Origin: Penelope pileata
Taxonomy: Eukaryota > Chordata > Aves > Galliformes > Cracidae
Reading direction: 5' to 3'
DNA: 64,000 nt
Assembly: GCA_013396635.1 (NCBI GenBank)
Contig: WBMW01000583.1
Span: 62,001-126,000 of the forward strand
This document shows, one piece after another, positions 24,026 to 35,287 of the stretch. Every line of letters begins with the position of its first letter. Positions within the stretch are counted from its first letter, which is position 1. A program made the translations under genes and the position numbers. A model generated the notes under the pieces. It worked only from the letters and a program-made list of their open reading frames with translations, did not search any database and had not been told where the DNA came from.

Positions 24026-24922
24026 ATGTCTTTGAATCAGACGCAGTGCAAGCAGGAGATCACCCTCCCACCTGGCCTGAGCAAAACGGCTGCAAAGCAG
24101 AGCCAAGAGCCAGCATCCTGCCCTGAGCCGGCCCAGTGCCTGCAGCAGCCTGAAGCCCAGATCCCAGAACCAGTCACAGTCGTGGTGCAGCAGGCAGAAG
24201 AAACAGAGAAGTTGCCAGCACCATCGGTGGAACCGGGCAAGGGAGAAGCAGCAGCTGTCGTGGTACCCGAGTGCCCTCCCCAGGAACAGCAGCAGCAGCA
24301 GCAAAGCAAACTGCCACCGACTTTCCCTCCCGCATCACACCCTGAGCCGAGCTCCCAAGAGAAGTCAGCATGCAAAGAGGTGCCAGAGCCAGCTGCTGAT
24401 GTCTGCCCTGAGCCTGCCCCGTGCCCCCAGGTGAAGCAGGAGTGCAAGGAGATCCCCGTGCCGGTCCCTGTTATCCAACCTGAGCCTGCCCCGTGTCCCC
24501 AGGAGAAGCAGGAGTGCAAAGAGGTCCCTGTGCCAGTCCCTGCTCAATGCCCTGAACCTGCATCATGTCCCCAGGAGAAACAGGAGTGCAAGGAGGTCCC
24601 CGTGCCGGTCCCTGTTCAGTGCCCTGAACCTGTCCCATGTCCCCAGGAGAAGCAGGAGTGCAAAGAGATCCCGGTGCCAGTCCCTGTTACCCACCCCGAA
24701 CCTGTGCCATGCCCCCAAGAGAAGCAGGAGTGCAAGGAGATCCCAGTACCAGTCCCTGTCCAAACCCCTGACCCTGCACCATGTCCCCAGGAGAAGCAGG
24801 AGTGCCAGGAGGTCCCCGTGCCCCTCCCTGAGCCGGAGCAGTGCTCCCTTCCTGAGAAGCATCCTCCCATCGAGCAGCAGCAGGTGAAGCAGCCCAGCCC
24901 ATGGCCACTGGCGCAGAAATAA
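24026..24922 (+). CDS. EDPE: Pro/Glu/Cys-rich repeat protein (EDPE-like), 298 residues
   Basis: The ATG chosen follows the TTTCTTTCAG acceptor at 24004 by about 20 bases; the longer frame from 23939 runs through the intron and is not used. The protein starts MSLNQTQCKQEITLPPG, has a Glu/Pro/Gln N-terminal third with a short Gln run near residue 92, then six units of 24 residues (72 bases) built on KQECKE(I/V)PVPVP followed by a variable PEP..CPQE. It ends with PSPWPLAQK. Cys, Gln and Lys in each unit resemble the cross-linking repeats of mammalian small proline-rich proteins, so a cornified-envelope precursor role is inferred. Proline and glutamate enrichment fits the avian gene EDPE; that name is from memory of the avian EDC list. 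The mRNA runs from exon 1 at 22.2 kb to the poly(A) signal at 25492. Confidence 0.88.
   Translation: MSLNQTQCKQEITLPPGLSKTAAKQSQEPASCPEPAQCLQQPEAQIPEPVTVVVQQAEETEKLPAPSVEPGKGEAAAVVVPECPPQEQQQQQQSKLPPTFPPASHPEPSSQEKSACKEVPEPAADVCPEPAPCPQVKQECKEIPVPVPVIQPEPAPCPQEKQECKEVPVPVPAQCPEPASCPQEKQECKEVPVPVPVQCPEPVPCPQEKQECKEIPVPVPVTHPEPVPCPQEKQECKEIPVPVPVQTPDPAPCPQEKQECQEVPVPLPEPEQCSLPEKHPPIEQQQVKQPSPWPLAQK
24435..24830 (+). repeat. 72-base tandem units in the EDPE-like gene
   Basis: Six consecutive 24-codon units, each carrying the CAGGAGTGCAAGGAG-like core that encodes QECKE. The period is a multiple of three, so unit gain or loss keeps the frame. Confidence 0.9.
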
Positions 24923-25491
24923 CTTGCAGCTGGCAAGGGAAACCCGAAGAGAGAAGCAGGATGCAAGACCTCTCCCCATATCTCACCAAGGTCATTTTCC
25001 AACGCCCTTTTTCTCACTGCAGAATTCCTGTTAAGCAGCACAGCTCCCAGCTCCCCCCGCTAACGCCCGCATCGTCCTGCACTAACAGCCATACCCTCAC
25101 CGACACACCAGGACTGCCAACAGGCAGAAGGCTTCAAGTGATGCTGCAACAGCTTCCCAGCAACCTGAATCTCTGCCCTCTCCCAATCGCCCAAACATCT
25201 GGAGAGAAACTGAAGAGCATGATGGCAGGCTGGAGCCAGGGTTCACTAAGCCAAATATTCAGCCTTAATCCCATGAGTCAGCTCATCCCACAGCCCTGCC
25301 CACTGCTCCTGGCTTTCATGCATCCCCCCCCCAGCTCTCTGCACGCGAATGCCAGCTCCCACCTTGCATGTAGGGCTTTTGCCTATCGTTAATAGGATTT
25401 GAGGCTTCTCCAGAAACTGCTGCTAAGGGGTTCTGGTTGATGGCAGCAAGGCTTTCTGAGTCATGAATCCACAGCACTGAATATTTTACGC

Positions 25492-25497
25492 AATAAA
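25492..25497 (+). terminator. poly(A) signal, EDPE-like copy 1
   Basis: AATAAA about 570 bases past the stop codon. Confidence 0.65.
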
Positions 25498-25758
25498 GAA
25501 TCCACTGGGCCAGAGGAAAGGGATAGATTTTTACCAACCAGCCAACACCTCTTCATTATCTGCTTAGCAGCGCTTTGCTGAGAGCTCACCTCAGATTTTC
25601 TAGGATGTGTTAGGAGCCGAGAGTATTTATGGAAAAGATATAGGTAATTAAATGCAACCCAGACGTGTTTTGAAATAGCTGAACCTCCGGCGTGGCTTCC
25701 AGCTGCCAGACGGGACGGAGGAGGTGGCACGCACGGTGCTGTCTGCGTCCCACCCCGC

Positions 25759-25759
25759 N
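25759..25759. other. single-n assembly junction
   Basis: One undetermined base sits exactly between the two copies of the duplicated segment, as expected where an assembler abutted two contigs. Confidence 0.9.
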
Positions 25760-26257
25760 TTTTTTAAATGCTTGTCTTTAGCATTCCATTTTCTTATTAT
25801 TATTTTGGCTTTCTGAAACCGCTATCAAATCAGCAGATCTGTTATTTGCCAGCTCCTCTCATCAGCCCCCAGGAGAGAAATGAAAGGGAGTTAACACATT
25901 GGGAAGAGCTAAGCAACAGGAGGAAGAGCTCTGAAGTGTAAATCAGCTCCCATTTCAAAGGAGTGACTCTACCTCTGCCAGACCTGAGAGGGCTGTCCCG
26001 CACTGCAGAGCAGAACAGAGGAGCAAGATAAGGCAGAGTCAGAGCAGGAGCTGAAAGACAGGATGAAAAGGAAAGAGCAAATCAGAATTCCTTCTGAGCC
26101 AACCTGCCTTGGGTAACCAAGGGCAAGCTACCAGAACGTTCACCTTGCAGATGATTAATGTTGCTTATAATTGTTTAACCCTTATCCCAATGCAGTTCGT
26201 TTAGCTGACACAATAACTCTCCAACGTTTCTTTCAGACAATCTTGTTTCCTGCAAAG

Positions 26258-27514
26258 ATGTCTTTGAATCAGACGCAGTGCAAGCAGGAGATCACCCTCC
26301 CACCTGGCCTGAGCAAAACGGCTGCAAAGCAGAGCCAAGAGCCAGCATCCTGCCCTGAGCCGGCCCAGTGCCTGCAGCAGCCTGAAGCCCAGATCCCAGA
26401 ACCAGTCACAGTCGTGGTGCAGCAGGCAGAAGAAACAGAGAAGTTGCCAGCACCATCGGTGGAACCGGGCAAGGGAGAAGCAGCAGCTGTCGTGGTACCC
26501 GAGTGCCCTCCCCAGGAACAGCAGCAGCAGCAGCAAAGCAAACTGCCACCGACTTTCCCTCCCGCATCACACCCTGAGCCGAGCTCCCAAGAGAAGTCAG
26601 CATGCAAAGAGGTGCCAGAGCCAGCTGCTGATGTCTGCCCTGAGCCTGCCCCGTGCCCCCAGGTGAAGCAGGAGTGCAAGGAGATCCCCGTGCCGGTCCC
26701 TGTTATCCAACCTGAGCCTGCCCCGTGTCCGCAGAAGAAGCAGGAGTGCAAAGAGGTCCCTGTGCCAGTCCCTGCTCAATGCCCTGAACCTGCATCATGT
26801 CCCCAGGAGAAACAGGAGTGCAAGGAGGTCCCCGTGCCGGTCCCTGTTCAGTGCCCTGAACCTGTCCCATGTCCCCAGGAGAAGCAGGAGTGCAAAGAGA
26901 TCCCGGTGCCAGTCCCTGTTACCCACCCCGAACCTGTGCCATGCCCCCAAGAGAAGCAGGAGTGCAAGGAGATCCCAGTACCAGTCCCTGTCCAAACCCC
27001 TGACCCTGCACCATGTCCCCAGGAGAAGCAGGAGTGCAAGGAGATCCCCGTGCCGGTCCCTGTTATCCAACCTGAGCCTGCCCCGTGTCCCCAGGAGAAG
27101 CAGGAGTGCAAAGAGGTCCCTGTGCCAGTCCCTGCTCAATGCCCTGAACCTGCATCATGTCCCCAGGAGAAACAGGAGTGCAAGGAGGTCCCCGTGCCGG
27201 TCCCTGTTCAGTGCCCTGAACCTGTCCCATGTCCCCAGGAGAAGCAGGAGTGCAAAGAGATCCCGGTGCCAGTCCCTGTTACCCACCCCGAACCTGTGCC
27301 ATGCCCCCAAGAGAAGCAGGAGTGCAAGGAGATCCCAGTACCAGTCCCTGTCCAAACCCCTGACCCTGCACCATGTCCCCAGGAGAAGCAGGAGTGCCAG
27401 GAGGTCCCCGTGCCCCTCCCTGAGCCGGAGCAGTGCTCCCTTCCTGAGAAGCATCCTCCCATCGAGCAGCAGCAGGTGAAGCAGCCCAGCCCATGGCCAC
27501 TGGCGCAGAAATAA
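26258..27514 (+). CDS. EDPE-like coding exon, second copy (418 residues), probably an allele
   Basis: Identical in plan to the 298-residue protein but with eleven 24-residue units instead of six; the extra 120 residues are an exact duplication of five units. One unit reads CPQKKQEC where copy 1 reads CPQEKQEC. The acceptor and ATG are intact, but no TATA box or exon 1 lies between the copies, since the duplicated segment starts inside the intron. With the lone n at the junction, the simplest reading is that two haplotypes of one length-variable gene were placed side by side. A genuine tandem duplication spliced from the same exon 1 remains possible. Confidence 0.6.
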   Translation: MSLNQTQCKQEITLPPGLSKTAAKQSQEPASCPEPAQCLQQPEAQIPEPVTVVVQQAEETEKLPAPSVEPGKGEAAAVVVPECPPQEQQQQQQSKLPPTFPPASHPEPSSQEKSACKEVPEPAADVCPEPAPCPQVKQECKEIPVPVPVIQPEPAPCPQKKQECKEVPVPVPAQCPEPASCPQEKQECKEVPVPVPVQCPEPVPCPQEKQECKEIPVPVPVTHPEPVPCPQEKQECKEIPVPVPVQTPDPAPCPQEKQECKEIPVPVPVIQPEPAPCPQEKQECKEVPVPVPAQCPEPASCPQEKQECKEVPVPVPVQCPEPVPCPQEKQECKEIPVPVPVTHPEPVPCPQEKQECKEIPVPVPVQTPDPAPCPQEKQECQEVPVPLPEPEQCSLPEKHPPIEQQQVKQPSPWPLAQK

Positions 27515-28083
27515 CTTGCAGCTGGCAAGGGAAACCCGAAGAGAGAAGCAGGATGCAAGACCTCTCCCCATATCTCACCAAGGTCATTTTCCAACGCCCT
27601 TTTTCTCACTGCAGAATTCCTGTTAAGCAGCACAGCTCCCAGCTCCCCCCGCTAACGCCCGCATCGTCCTGCACTAACAGCCATACCCTCACCGACACAC
27701 CAGGACTGCCAACAGGCAGAAGGCTTCAAGTGATGCTGCAACAGCTTCCCAGCAACCTGAATCTCTGCCCTCTCCCAATCGCCCAAACATCTGGAGAGAA
27801 ACTGAAGAGCATGATGGCAGGCTGGAGCCAGGGTTCACTAAGCCAAATATTCAGCCTTAATCCCATGAGTCAGCTCATCCCACAGCCCTGCCCACTGCTC
27901 CTGGCTTTCATGCATCCCCCCCCCAGCTCTCTGCACGCGAATGCCAGCTCCCACCTTGCATGTAGGGCTTTTGCCTATCGTTAATAGGATTTGAGGCTTC
28001 TCCAGAAACTGCTGCTAAGGGGTTCTGGTTGATGGCAGCAAGGCTTTCTGAGTCATGAATCCACAGCACTGAATATTTTACGC

Positions 28084-28089
28084 AATAAA
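28084..28089 (+). terminator. poly(A) signal, EDPE-like copy 2
   Basis: AATAAA in the same position relative to the stop as in copy 1. Another AATAAA lies at 28453-28458 in the unique flank. Confidence 0.6.
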
Positions 28090-28350
28090 GAATCCACTGG
28101 GCCAGAGGAAAGGGATAGATTTTTACCAACCAGCCAACACCTCTTCATTATCTGCTTAGCAGCGCTTTGCTGAGAGCTCACCTCAGATTTTCTAGGATGT
28201 GTTAGGAGCCGAGAGTATTTATGGAAAAGATATAGGTAATTAAATGCAACCCAGACGTGTTTTGAAATAGCTGAACCTCCGGCGTGGCTTCCAGCTGCCA
28301 GACGGGACGGAGGAGGTGGCACGCACGGTGCTGTCTGCGTCCCACCCCGC

Positions 28351-29521
28351 TGTGTTTCACCACCCAGTGCTGTTGCGTATGTGTTTGGTGCTTAACTCTA
28401 ATTGTTTTCGGCTGATGTTGTATCCAGGATTTGTTTCACTGTGAAAATCAACAATAAAAATGACTTTGAATAGTGAGTTGCGGAGAGTTTTAATGGCTTA
28501 TAAAAAGGGTGAGGAGTCCCAGCCTGCACGAGGCTCACTTGTTAGGCTGACAGCAATTTGGGACTCACACATTTGGGTGCTGGAGGAGGACGCTGGGTCT
28601 TCTGCTCCTCACCAGGCACCTGCAGGAGCCCCAGTGCTGCACCAGCCCGTGGGATGGCTGATTGCACCGAGACACGAATTAATTGCACTGCCACACCTCT
28701 CTGTAAGATCCCCCACCCCAAAGCTCACACCCACCTGTCCCAGTGTGTGCCCCACTCAAACACAACCTACGAGGCAAGCTGCAGGCAGCAGATGAGCTGT
28801 TCCCACATTTGTGAGCCAGGAGCAGTGCGGTCTCACCCCGTTCCTGCTAAGGGCTGTTGGGTGCAGGCAGCCCCATAATCTGATTGCAGAACTGCACCAG
28901 ACACAGCTCCCAGCTTGCAGAGCCAGCTGATGTCTGCCTGCGAGACACCAACACCGCATCATTCCGCAGCTTCTGCCTTTATGATAATTTTCCTCCTCTG
29001 TTTTGTCATGCAGCTGGCTGGAAATCAATTAGCCGAGCCGATATTTCCTGCTGAGAAACAGAAACATTCAAAATCCTGCTTCTTTCAAAACTAAAAATAT
29101 TCATTCTGAGCAAGTGAAAGCTTCTTTCAGTGCTAAAAACTTCCAAAGATTGTTTATCTCTCAGCAGTTCTAGTATAGCCAGGACTCAAAACTGTGATTA
29201 ATTGCTCTGATAATTCCCCCAGGAATGTACTTCAGAATGACACCTTGCAGAAAACTGAGCTCCCTTAGTTTGTTCCATTTCAGGATGAAAACACCTTGCA
29301 AGAATTTATAATCCCTGGGTGAATGTTCAAGATCTGAGCGTGCACTTTCCTCCATGGGAAGTCTGGATGGTGATGTGCATGGGTCCCTGTGTGTGTGCCT
29401 TACAGGTATGTGAATGCTTAAAGGTGACTCTGACTACTAAAAGAAAGTGAAAGATAATGAATGACATCAGTAAAGCTTAAAAAAAATATATCAGCAAGCG
29501 AGTGATGAGGTTAATTATAAT
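28351..29521. other. intergenic, no supported gene
   Basis: A TTATAAAAAGGG motif near 28,499 on the plus strand has no matching GTAAGT donor about 65 bases on, and the frames after it lack EDC character. Confidence 0.5.
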
Positions 29522-29527
29522 TTTATT
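29522..29527 (-). terminator. poly(A) signal of the 56-codon SPRR-like gene
   Basis: Minus strand AATAAA about 230 bases past the stop codon. Confidence 0.65.
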
Positions 29528-29757
29528 GCATCGCGTCCCGAATTAAAGATCAGAAGGAAATGGCCCCGCGACTCTTTTGTAGTAGGAGATGAATAAATCC
29601 GAGTTAATGAATTGCATCTCTTTGTAAAGTGATTTCCACCAACAAAGAAGGCGCTTTGGAGATTTCTGGCTATTCAGGCAGAGCTGGCAGACAGAGGGAG
29701 AGCTTGGAAGGATTCATCTGCATCCTCTGCAGCACTCGGTGGCCGCTGCTGTCAGTG

Positions 29758-29928
29758 CTACTTCTGCTTTGGGCACTGCTGCTGCTGCTGCTGCTGCGGG
29801 ATGCTCTTCACAGCAGGACACTTGGCTTGTCCCTTCGGGGCCTGGCATTGCTCCACACCCTTGGGAGGGCATTTCTGCTGGCACTGGGCAGGTATCTGCT
29901 GCTGCTGCTTCTGCTGGTGGGAAGACAT
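29758..29928 (-). CDS. SPRR-like Gln/Lys/Pro-rich small protein, 56 residues
   Basis: A very short gene found by reading the minus strand after a GGTTTTCTTCCAG acceptor; the ATG is about 12 bases inside exon 2. The protein begins MSSHQQKQQQQIPAQCQQKC, continues with Cys-Pro-Lys spacing (CPPKGVEQCQ, AKCPAVK), has seven consecutive Gln (a CAG run) and ends CPKQK. The CQQKCPP element and a Gln/Lys-rich start and end are the layout of mammalian small proline-rich proteins, transglutaminase substrates of the cornified envelope. TATA box, exon 1 donor and poly(A) signal are all in place, which makes a real gene much likelier than a chance frame. Candidates among avian names are the EDPQ or EDQL type; I cannot choose. 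Confidence 0.85.
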   Translation of the reverse strand: MSSHQQKQQQQIPAQCQQKCPPKGVEQCQAPKGQAKCPAVKSIPQQQQQQQCPKQK

Positions 29929-30998
29929 CTCTGCTAAGCCTGGAAGAAAACCGAGGTGCCACTCTGGTTAATGAGCCCTGCACAGTTCTCTTTTTATTAT
30001 AACTTCAGTCAATTCTTTAGCCTTGATACAAAGCAATGAAGAGCCTTTAAAAGGTAATTCAGTAAAAATATGGAAAAAAAGCCCGCAACCAACAAAAACT
30101 TGGAAATCCCTGAGGATGCTGAGTTCAAACCAAACTCGTGTTGGTGCCTCTGGTTTATTGTAGCATCCCCACGCTCCGTTCCGGGGCTCTCCGGAGCTCA
30201 GCCATCTGCTGAGGCCTCGGGGCATAACTGTGTGTGAGCAGAAGGGAAGGAAAGAGGCAAGCAGTGCCCTGACAAAGCTGTGATCCCAACAGGTAAATGG
30301 TTACAGAAGCAGAGGGAACAGGAGGAGAGATTAAGTTGGTTTTTTCTTCTGCTCACTGTTTTCTGAACATTCCATCTCTGAGAAATTAAGAAGCAACGCA
30401 AATTGTAACGAAAGCGTGCAAAGATCAGGGAGAACCTCAGAGCAACGCTTAAGATTGGTGCAAGAGGAGCAAAAATATTGCAGTCTTGCAGTATTGCAAA
30501 TGGTTTTTCGAAAGAGAAAATAGTCTGATAGTGATCCCTTCTGGCTATGGCCACATCTCTGCTTAGATCAGCGAGAACCCAGAGCAGGAGCCCCAGGTGC
30601 AAGTGGAGTTGGAAATTTTGTGCAAAGAAATGGAACTCAGAGCCCTGGGAATGCAGGAGGCAGCGGGGACCGGCACACGGCTGCTCTGCAAATGCAAAAC
30701 GAGTTGGTGGATGCCATCCTCCGGTGTCCGATCCTCAACACCTGATGGTTATCCAAAAGGGTTCTTATCAGCTGGAAGAAAATGCTGAGGGATGAGAAGG
30801 GTTTGATGGCTCCAAGAGTCAGCGTCCTGCTGTCTGGAGCCTCGGAAAGTCACAAAATAACAGAACACAGCTTTCACCTTCATGGAGGAGAAACTGCAAG
30901 GGAAACGGGCTGGAATTGCTACTAGGGAAAGAAAATAAAGTAAAATCACCCAAGAACTGAGCACCCAAACCCCTCTGTAGAGCTCGATCTGCACTCAC

Positions 30999-31072
30999 CT
31001 GGTGCCTGCTGCTGCTGGCAGAAGGGGTGAAGCCGCTGGGTTCGAGGAGCCTCGGAGCAGGAGGCTTTTATA
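30999..31072 (-). promoter_or_regulatory. TATA box and exon 1 of the SPRR-like gene
   Basis: Minus strand TATAAAAGCC with core at 31072-31066, then exon 1 ending GGCACCAG|GTGAGTGC at 30999. The intron is about 1.06 kb. Confidence 0.8.
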
Positions 31073-33533
31073 CACGCTAGGAAGGCAGCCCCAAGAGCTG
31101 ATGACAACAGATTAACTTGATGACCAGAATCTTTCACAACCAGAACCTGCTCCACTGACACCTCCGTACTCCTGGACTTCAGTCAAGGTCTGACAGAGAT
31201 GCCTCCTCTTTGGGGTGTGGGGGATTTGTTGTTTTTAATGCCAGGCACACCCAATCTGGTAATAACTGGCTAATTTATTAATAATTCGTCTCGTCCCGAC
31301 CCTGGGCAGAGATCCCACAACTGAACTCAGATTTCAGTGCCAGCTCAGATCCACTCCAATGTTGGTAAAACATGTTTGCATCAAGTGGAGGTGTCTGCCA
31401 GTAATTTTGCATGTGATCACCAGGACAGATCTTGCTTCTGTTCTTCTCCCTTATCTTCCATATAAGGGGCCTGAAACATTTCATACTACCAAGAAATCAG
31501 AAAGCTTTCCCTTATCTCTCTTTGGGATTTCCTTTAGTTTTTCACTGAAGGAACGAAAACTTCTGATTTATGAACATTGGTCTTGGCTTGCTGAGGTTCC
31601 AAGAAAGGAGCAGAGAAACGGTTTCAGCTGAAACATTGCCTCTAGCTCTAATGGGAAACGTGGATCAAGCCTTCATTGAGCATTCCTCAGTGCTATGCCC
31701 TGTGGGGTTGTATTCAACCCTGTGACTTAGGGCCTGGTCTCCAGTACTGCAGTGTGATGCACAAAGAGGTGATGGACATCCACTGGGTGCAGGAGAGCAG
31801 AAGGAGCTGATGGAAAATCCCATCTCTTTACCCCCTCCATTCATTGCTGATTAATCAGGGGTCTTAATGACCGTGAGGTTAACACGGACCAAACGTTAAT
31901 TTGTTGTGAATGTATGGGAGAATCTTAGCAATGCTCAACGTTGACCACAGGTGCATAGGACAGCGATGTGTCAGGGCTTTTGCGACACGCGCTCCGACAG
32001 GCACAGGAAGCGTGGGACACAGCCCAGCAGACGTCTTTGCCACTTCCTCCAATGTGCTCACGTCTGTCATCACTGCACCTGGCCCAGTGCTCGCAGAGAG
32101 GGAGAGAAGAGGAAATTTAAATGACTGATGTGGCTGATAGAGCTGGATGGAGGGGACTGGAGTCAGTCAAAGGTGACTAACCTGGAGGGCAGACCTCATT
32201 AGCAGCTGCATATGGCTTCTTGACTAAGACTTCTTCCATGCCTGGAAGTGGGCACTGATGCTACGCAAGCAGTCATTTGTGGGGTTAGGGATGGCAAAAT
32301 TCACTGCTGAATCCCCAAATGTTTGCGTTCAACAGCAGGAGTTGGAGGTGCATGTTCTCAGCTTCCCCTTTCTTGTCATTAAATATCTGGTCCATTTGCC
32401 TTCGATTTGTCTGTCTGAACCAAAAGCCAGTGCAGGATCCGTTTGCCTTAGTGAGATACATTTTGTCAATCATTATTCCTGTTTAGTGATTGTACAACTG
32501 GTGTTGACAGAAATAAGGCAAAAAGCAACCTCCTGTCAAACTCTACACCCGCACACAAGGTTTCATTAAAAGCTGATTTGGTAACAGTGTTTACACACAC
32601 CTAAATATAACTCTTTTCTTTTCTAGATCGGTCGTTCTCCACCCCTGCCGTAATGACATGGTAGGTGGGTAATAATCCTCTGTGTCCCAGACATGGAAAT
32701 TGTATGGCCATCAAGGAGACAGAGGTGAGCAAGTCACATGCATGGTGTGTAAGACAATGGGAGCATTATCTCTGAAACTCAACATCCAAATGGGTACCAC
32801 GTCCATCCAGACCATGGGCCTTGTTCAGTTTCGGAATTGTGACACCATAAAAACAGCGTGTGTTTGTGAATGAATTAAAACATTATTGTCCCCTGCCAGA
32901 TGTTGATGAACGTGCAATGCCAACTGCTTTATCAGATGGGGGATGGATAGATAAGAGCGATAGGACTTGCCCAAAGTTGCACAAACCATCTGCAGCGAAT
33001 CTGGGGACAGAAGTGCAGCCTTGCAGGGCTAGGAGCTGCTCCTGAACCACAAGAACATTCATCTCCTGAAGCCAGGTCCTCTGATTTCTGTCTTTAGTCA
33101 GTGAAAATTGTGGGAAGAGTTTCCTGAACATGCCATTTTCATCTCCGTCAGATTGGTTTAGGTAAATCATTAAAATCTCACCAATATGTGTCAACACCTT
33201 CTCTCTTGGGTTCTGGTCTTTCTTCCACTTAAAGTAACCTTTTAACAGTTTCTAAGATTTGGCCCCAAAATCCAGAGACATAAAGGTCAAAAATAATTTT
33301 ATATCGTTATTTTGAGGTAGAACAAAACTGTAACATCTGTCAGAAAAGCATTCATCAGGTGATGTTTTGTTTATGGTATCAACATTGTTCAATCTTATGA
33401 TGCTCTGCATTGTAAGCACAAATCCTCCACAATAATCTTTTAAACAGGAAAACTAAAGGAAGATGTCCTTTGGTCTAAAGACATGGGAACTAAAGAAAGA
33501 CAGATGACACATGAATGCCATCGATGGTCAATT
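31073..33533. other. intergenic, no supported gene
   Basis: Mostly AT-rich sequence. Frames of 60-100 codons are present but lack acceptor-ATG context and EDC composition. Confidence 0.55.
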
Positions 33534-33539
33534 TTTATT
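33534..33539 (-). terminator. poly(A) signal of the 132-residue Cys-rich gene
   Basis: Minus strand AATAAA (in GCAATAAAAATTG) about 385 bases past the stop codon. Confidence 0.7.
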
Positions 33540-33923
33540 GCACGTAGAAATCAAAAGGCAAGAAGACAAACATTAGAAGGCAAGAAGAGAATGAAAGAAT
33601 AGAAAGGGAGACATCTTCCACTGGCTGCTCACAGCACAGCCATTGCAGTGTCTTCCCAAGATGGTAAAATATTGGCCAACTGCAGTTACCAGGAAAAAGG
33701 GATTGAGATAGTATTAGCAGAAGTAGCATCAGAAGAAGAGATACAGGAAGAAAAATTCAGGTAAATATTTCCCAAGCACGGAGTAACCATGCTGGGAGTG
33801 GTTTCGGTACATCACAGGTGGGTCTGTCATCTCTATTTCATTCCACGGATGCTCATGAGCTTGCAGATATTGCAACGCGCCGAATTGTCGGGGCTGCATG
33901 CAAGGCCCAGGCAATTAAGGTGA

Positions 33924-34322
33924 TTAGCAGGGGCGAGAGCAGACGGTGCTGCAGGGCTCCAGGCACACGGTCTTGCAGGTATCCACGCATTTCTTGGTGC
34001 ACACCTCCACGCATGGTGCCGGGCAGGGCTCCACGCATGGGGTCGGGCACTGGGTGGCACAGGGCTTGATGCAGGGATCGATGCACGTCGGGGGACAGAG
34101 CTCCACGCACTGGGTGGTGCACTGGGTGCTGCAGGGCTCCACGCACTGGGTGGTGCAGCACGTGGTGCACTCAGAGGCGCAGGGATTCTGGCAGACCTCA
34201 ACGCAGGCCGGGGGGCACGGCTTCACGCAGATGTTGCTGCAGGGCTCCACGCACTGGCTGCATTGCTTCACGCAGATGGGAGGGGGCAGGCAGGGCTGCT
34301 TGCACTGCTCGTAGTAAGACAT
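33924..34322 (-). CDS. Cys-rich EDC protein, 132 residues, 25% cysteine
   Basis: Starts MSYYEQCKQPCLPPPICVKQ, 12 bases after a CTTTGCCTCCAG acceptor (exon 2 from 34333); an upstream in-frame ATG at 34391 lies in the intron. The rest is a near-regular series of short units of the form CxxPC or CVExC (CVEPC, CVKPC, CIDPC, CLEPC) mixed with CTTQC, giving 33 Cys in 132 residues, with Pro, Val and Thr. The opening CKQPCLPPP is the N-terminal signature shared with loricrin- and SPRR-like proteins and recurs in the genes at 39466-41192 and 44750-45604. A disulfide-linked structural role in hard cornified tissue is inferred. It might be EDPCV of the avian list, a name I recall but cannot tie to it. 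Confidence 0.9.
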   Translation of the reverse strand: MSYYEQCKQPCLPPPICVKQCSQCVEPCSNICVKPCPPACVEVCQNPCASECTTCCTTQCVEPCSTQCTTQCVELCPPTCIDPCIKPCATQCPTPCVEPCPAPCVEVCTKKCVDTCKTVCLEPCSTVCSRPC

Positions 34323-35287
34323 CCTGCTGGATGCTGGAGGCAAAGACAAGGCAGACAAATCAATCTTTTTTTTCCCCGAGCCACACTTCACAACCTAAGC
34401 CCTTAAGACAGACGGGGCTGTTAGCTGGTGGGCTGATGGAGAAGAAGCCTATTAGGAAAAACATCATGTTTGAATAATTTCTGGATTTGGATGCATACAG
34501 CCAACACTTTCTTGGGAACCTGCAAGTATCACTGTTTGGAAAACCACAACCATAAACCCAGAACCGTTGCACTCAGTTTAGCTTTGTTAAAGCTATAATG
34601 TGACAATAGCTCATTGCCTTTTTTTCTTAATTAAACCAGCAGGCATTCCAGGGCCTATCTTTTGCTGATCACTTCTTCAGCTCCTCACTCCACAGAACAC
34701 AGCCCCATCTGTGTAGACACTGAGCTTCTAATCCCAGAGGATGAAGCCCAAAGACCACGAGTCCAGACACTGACACAGCGTTGGTGTTGCATCAAAACGA
34801 ATGGGCTTCTCCTTCGAAAGGGAAGGCTTAGCCCAGAGGTTGTAGCTCCTATTTCCGATTCAATTCCCCATCCTGACTTCTCCCAGATGCCTCCTGCAGC
34901 TCAGCCCTCGGGTGTCCTGCAGCTTCCTTCTTCCCAACAATGCTTCTTCCCACCCATCTCCTTTGAAGTCCCAAGTCTTACTCTGCAGCAGCCAGTAATT
35001 TATTTAATTTCCTGACTTAATGAGGTTTAAAAAAAGGTAATGAAGACAGAATGTGAAGGAGGGTAAGAGGCAGACAGCAGCTGAAGAGGTGACAGGACAT
35101 TTGCAAGCTGCTTAAGCAAGAGCAAACTCTAAAAGAGTCGAACACCCTCTCCCCATCCCAAGGTGGAACCTGGAATGGGAGCACCTGAAGCAAAGCTCTC
35201 CTGAGATAATTAATATATCCTCCTGACCAGAACAACCGAGTAACACAGTTATCAAATCATTCCCAGGTAAATCCAAGAAAGACTTAC

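Larger units (their letters stand above)
23528..25758 (+). repeat. direct duplication, copy 1 (2,231 bp)
   Basis: This segment begins inside the EDPE-like intron and ends about 260 bases past the poly(A) signal. It is repeated at 25760-28350 with apparently the same sequence apart from one 360-base in-frame insertion and a few substitutions. The length arithmetic is exact: 2,231 + 360 = 2,591. Confidence 0.9.
25760..28350 (+). repeat. direct duplication, copy 2 (2,591 bp)
   Basis: Second copy of 23528-25758. It starts at the same intronic T run and ends at the same CACCCCGC, after which the sequence is unique. It differs by a 360-base insertion (five 72-base units) and at least one substitution in the coding repeats. 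Confidence 0.9.
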
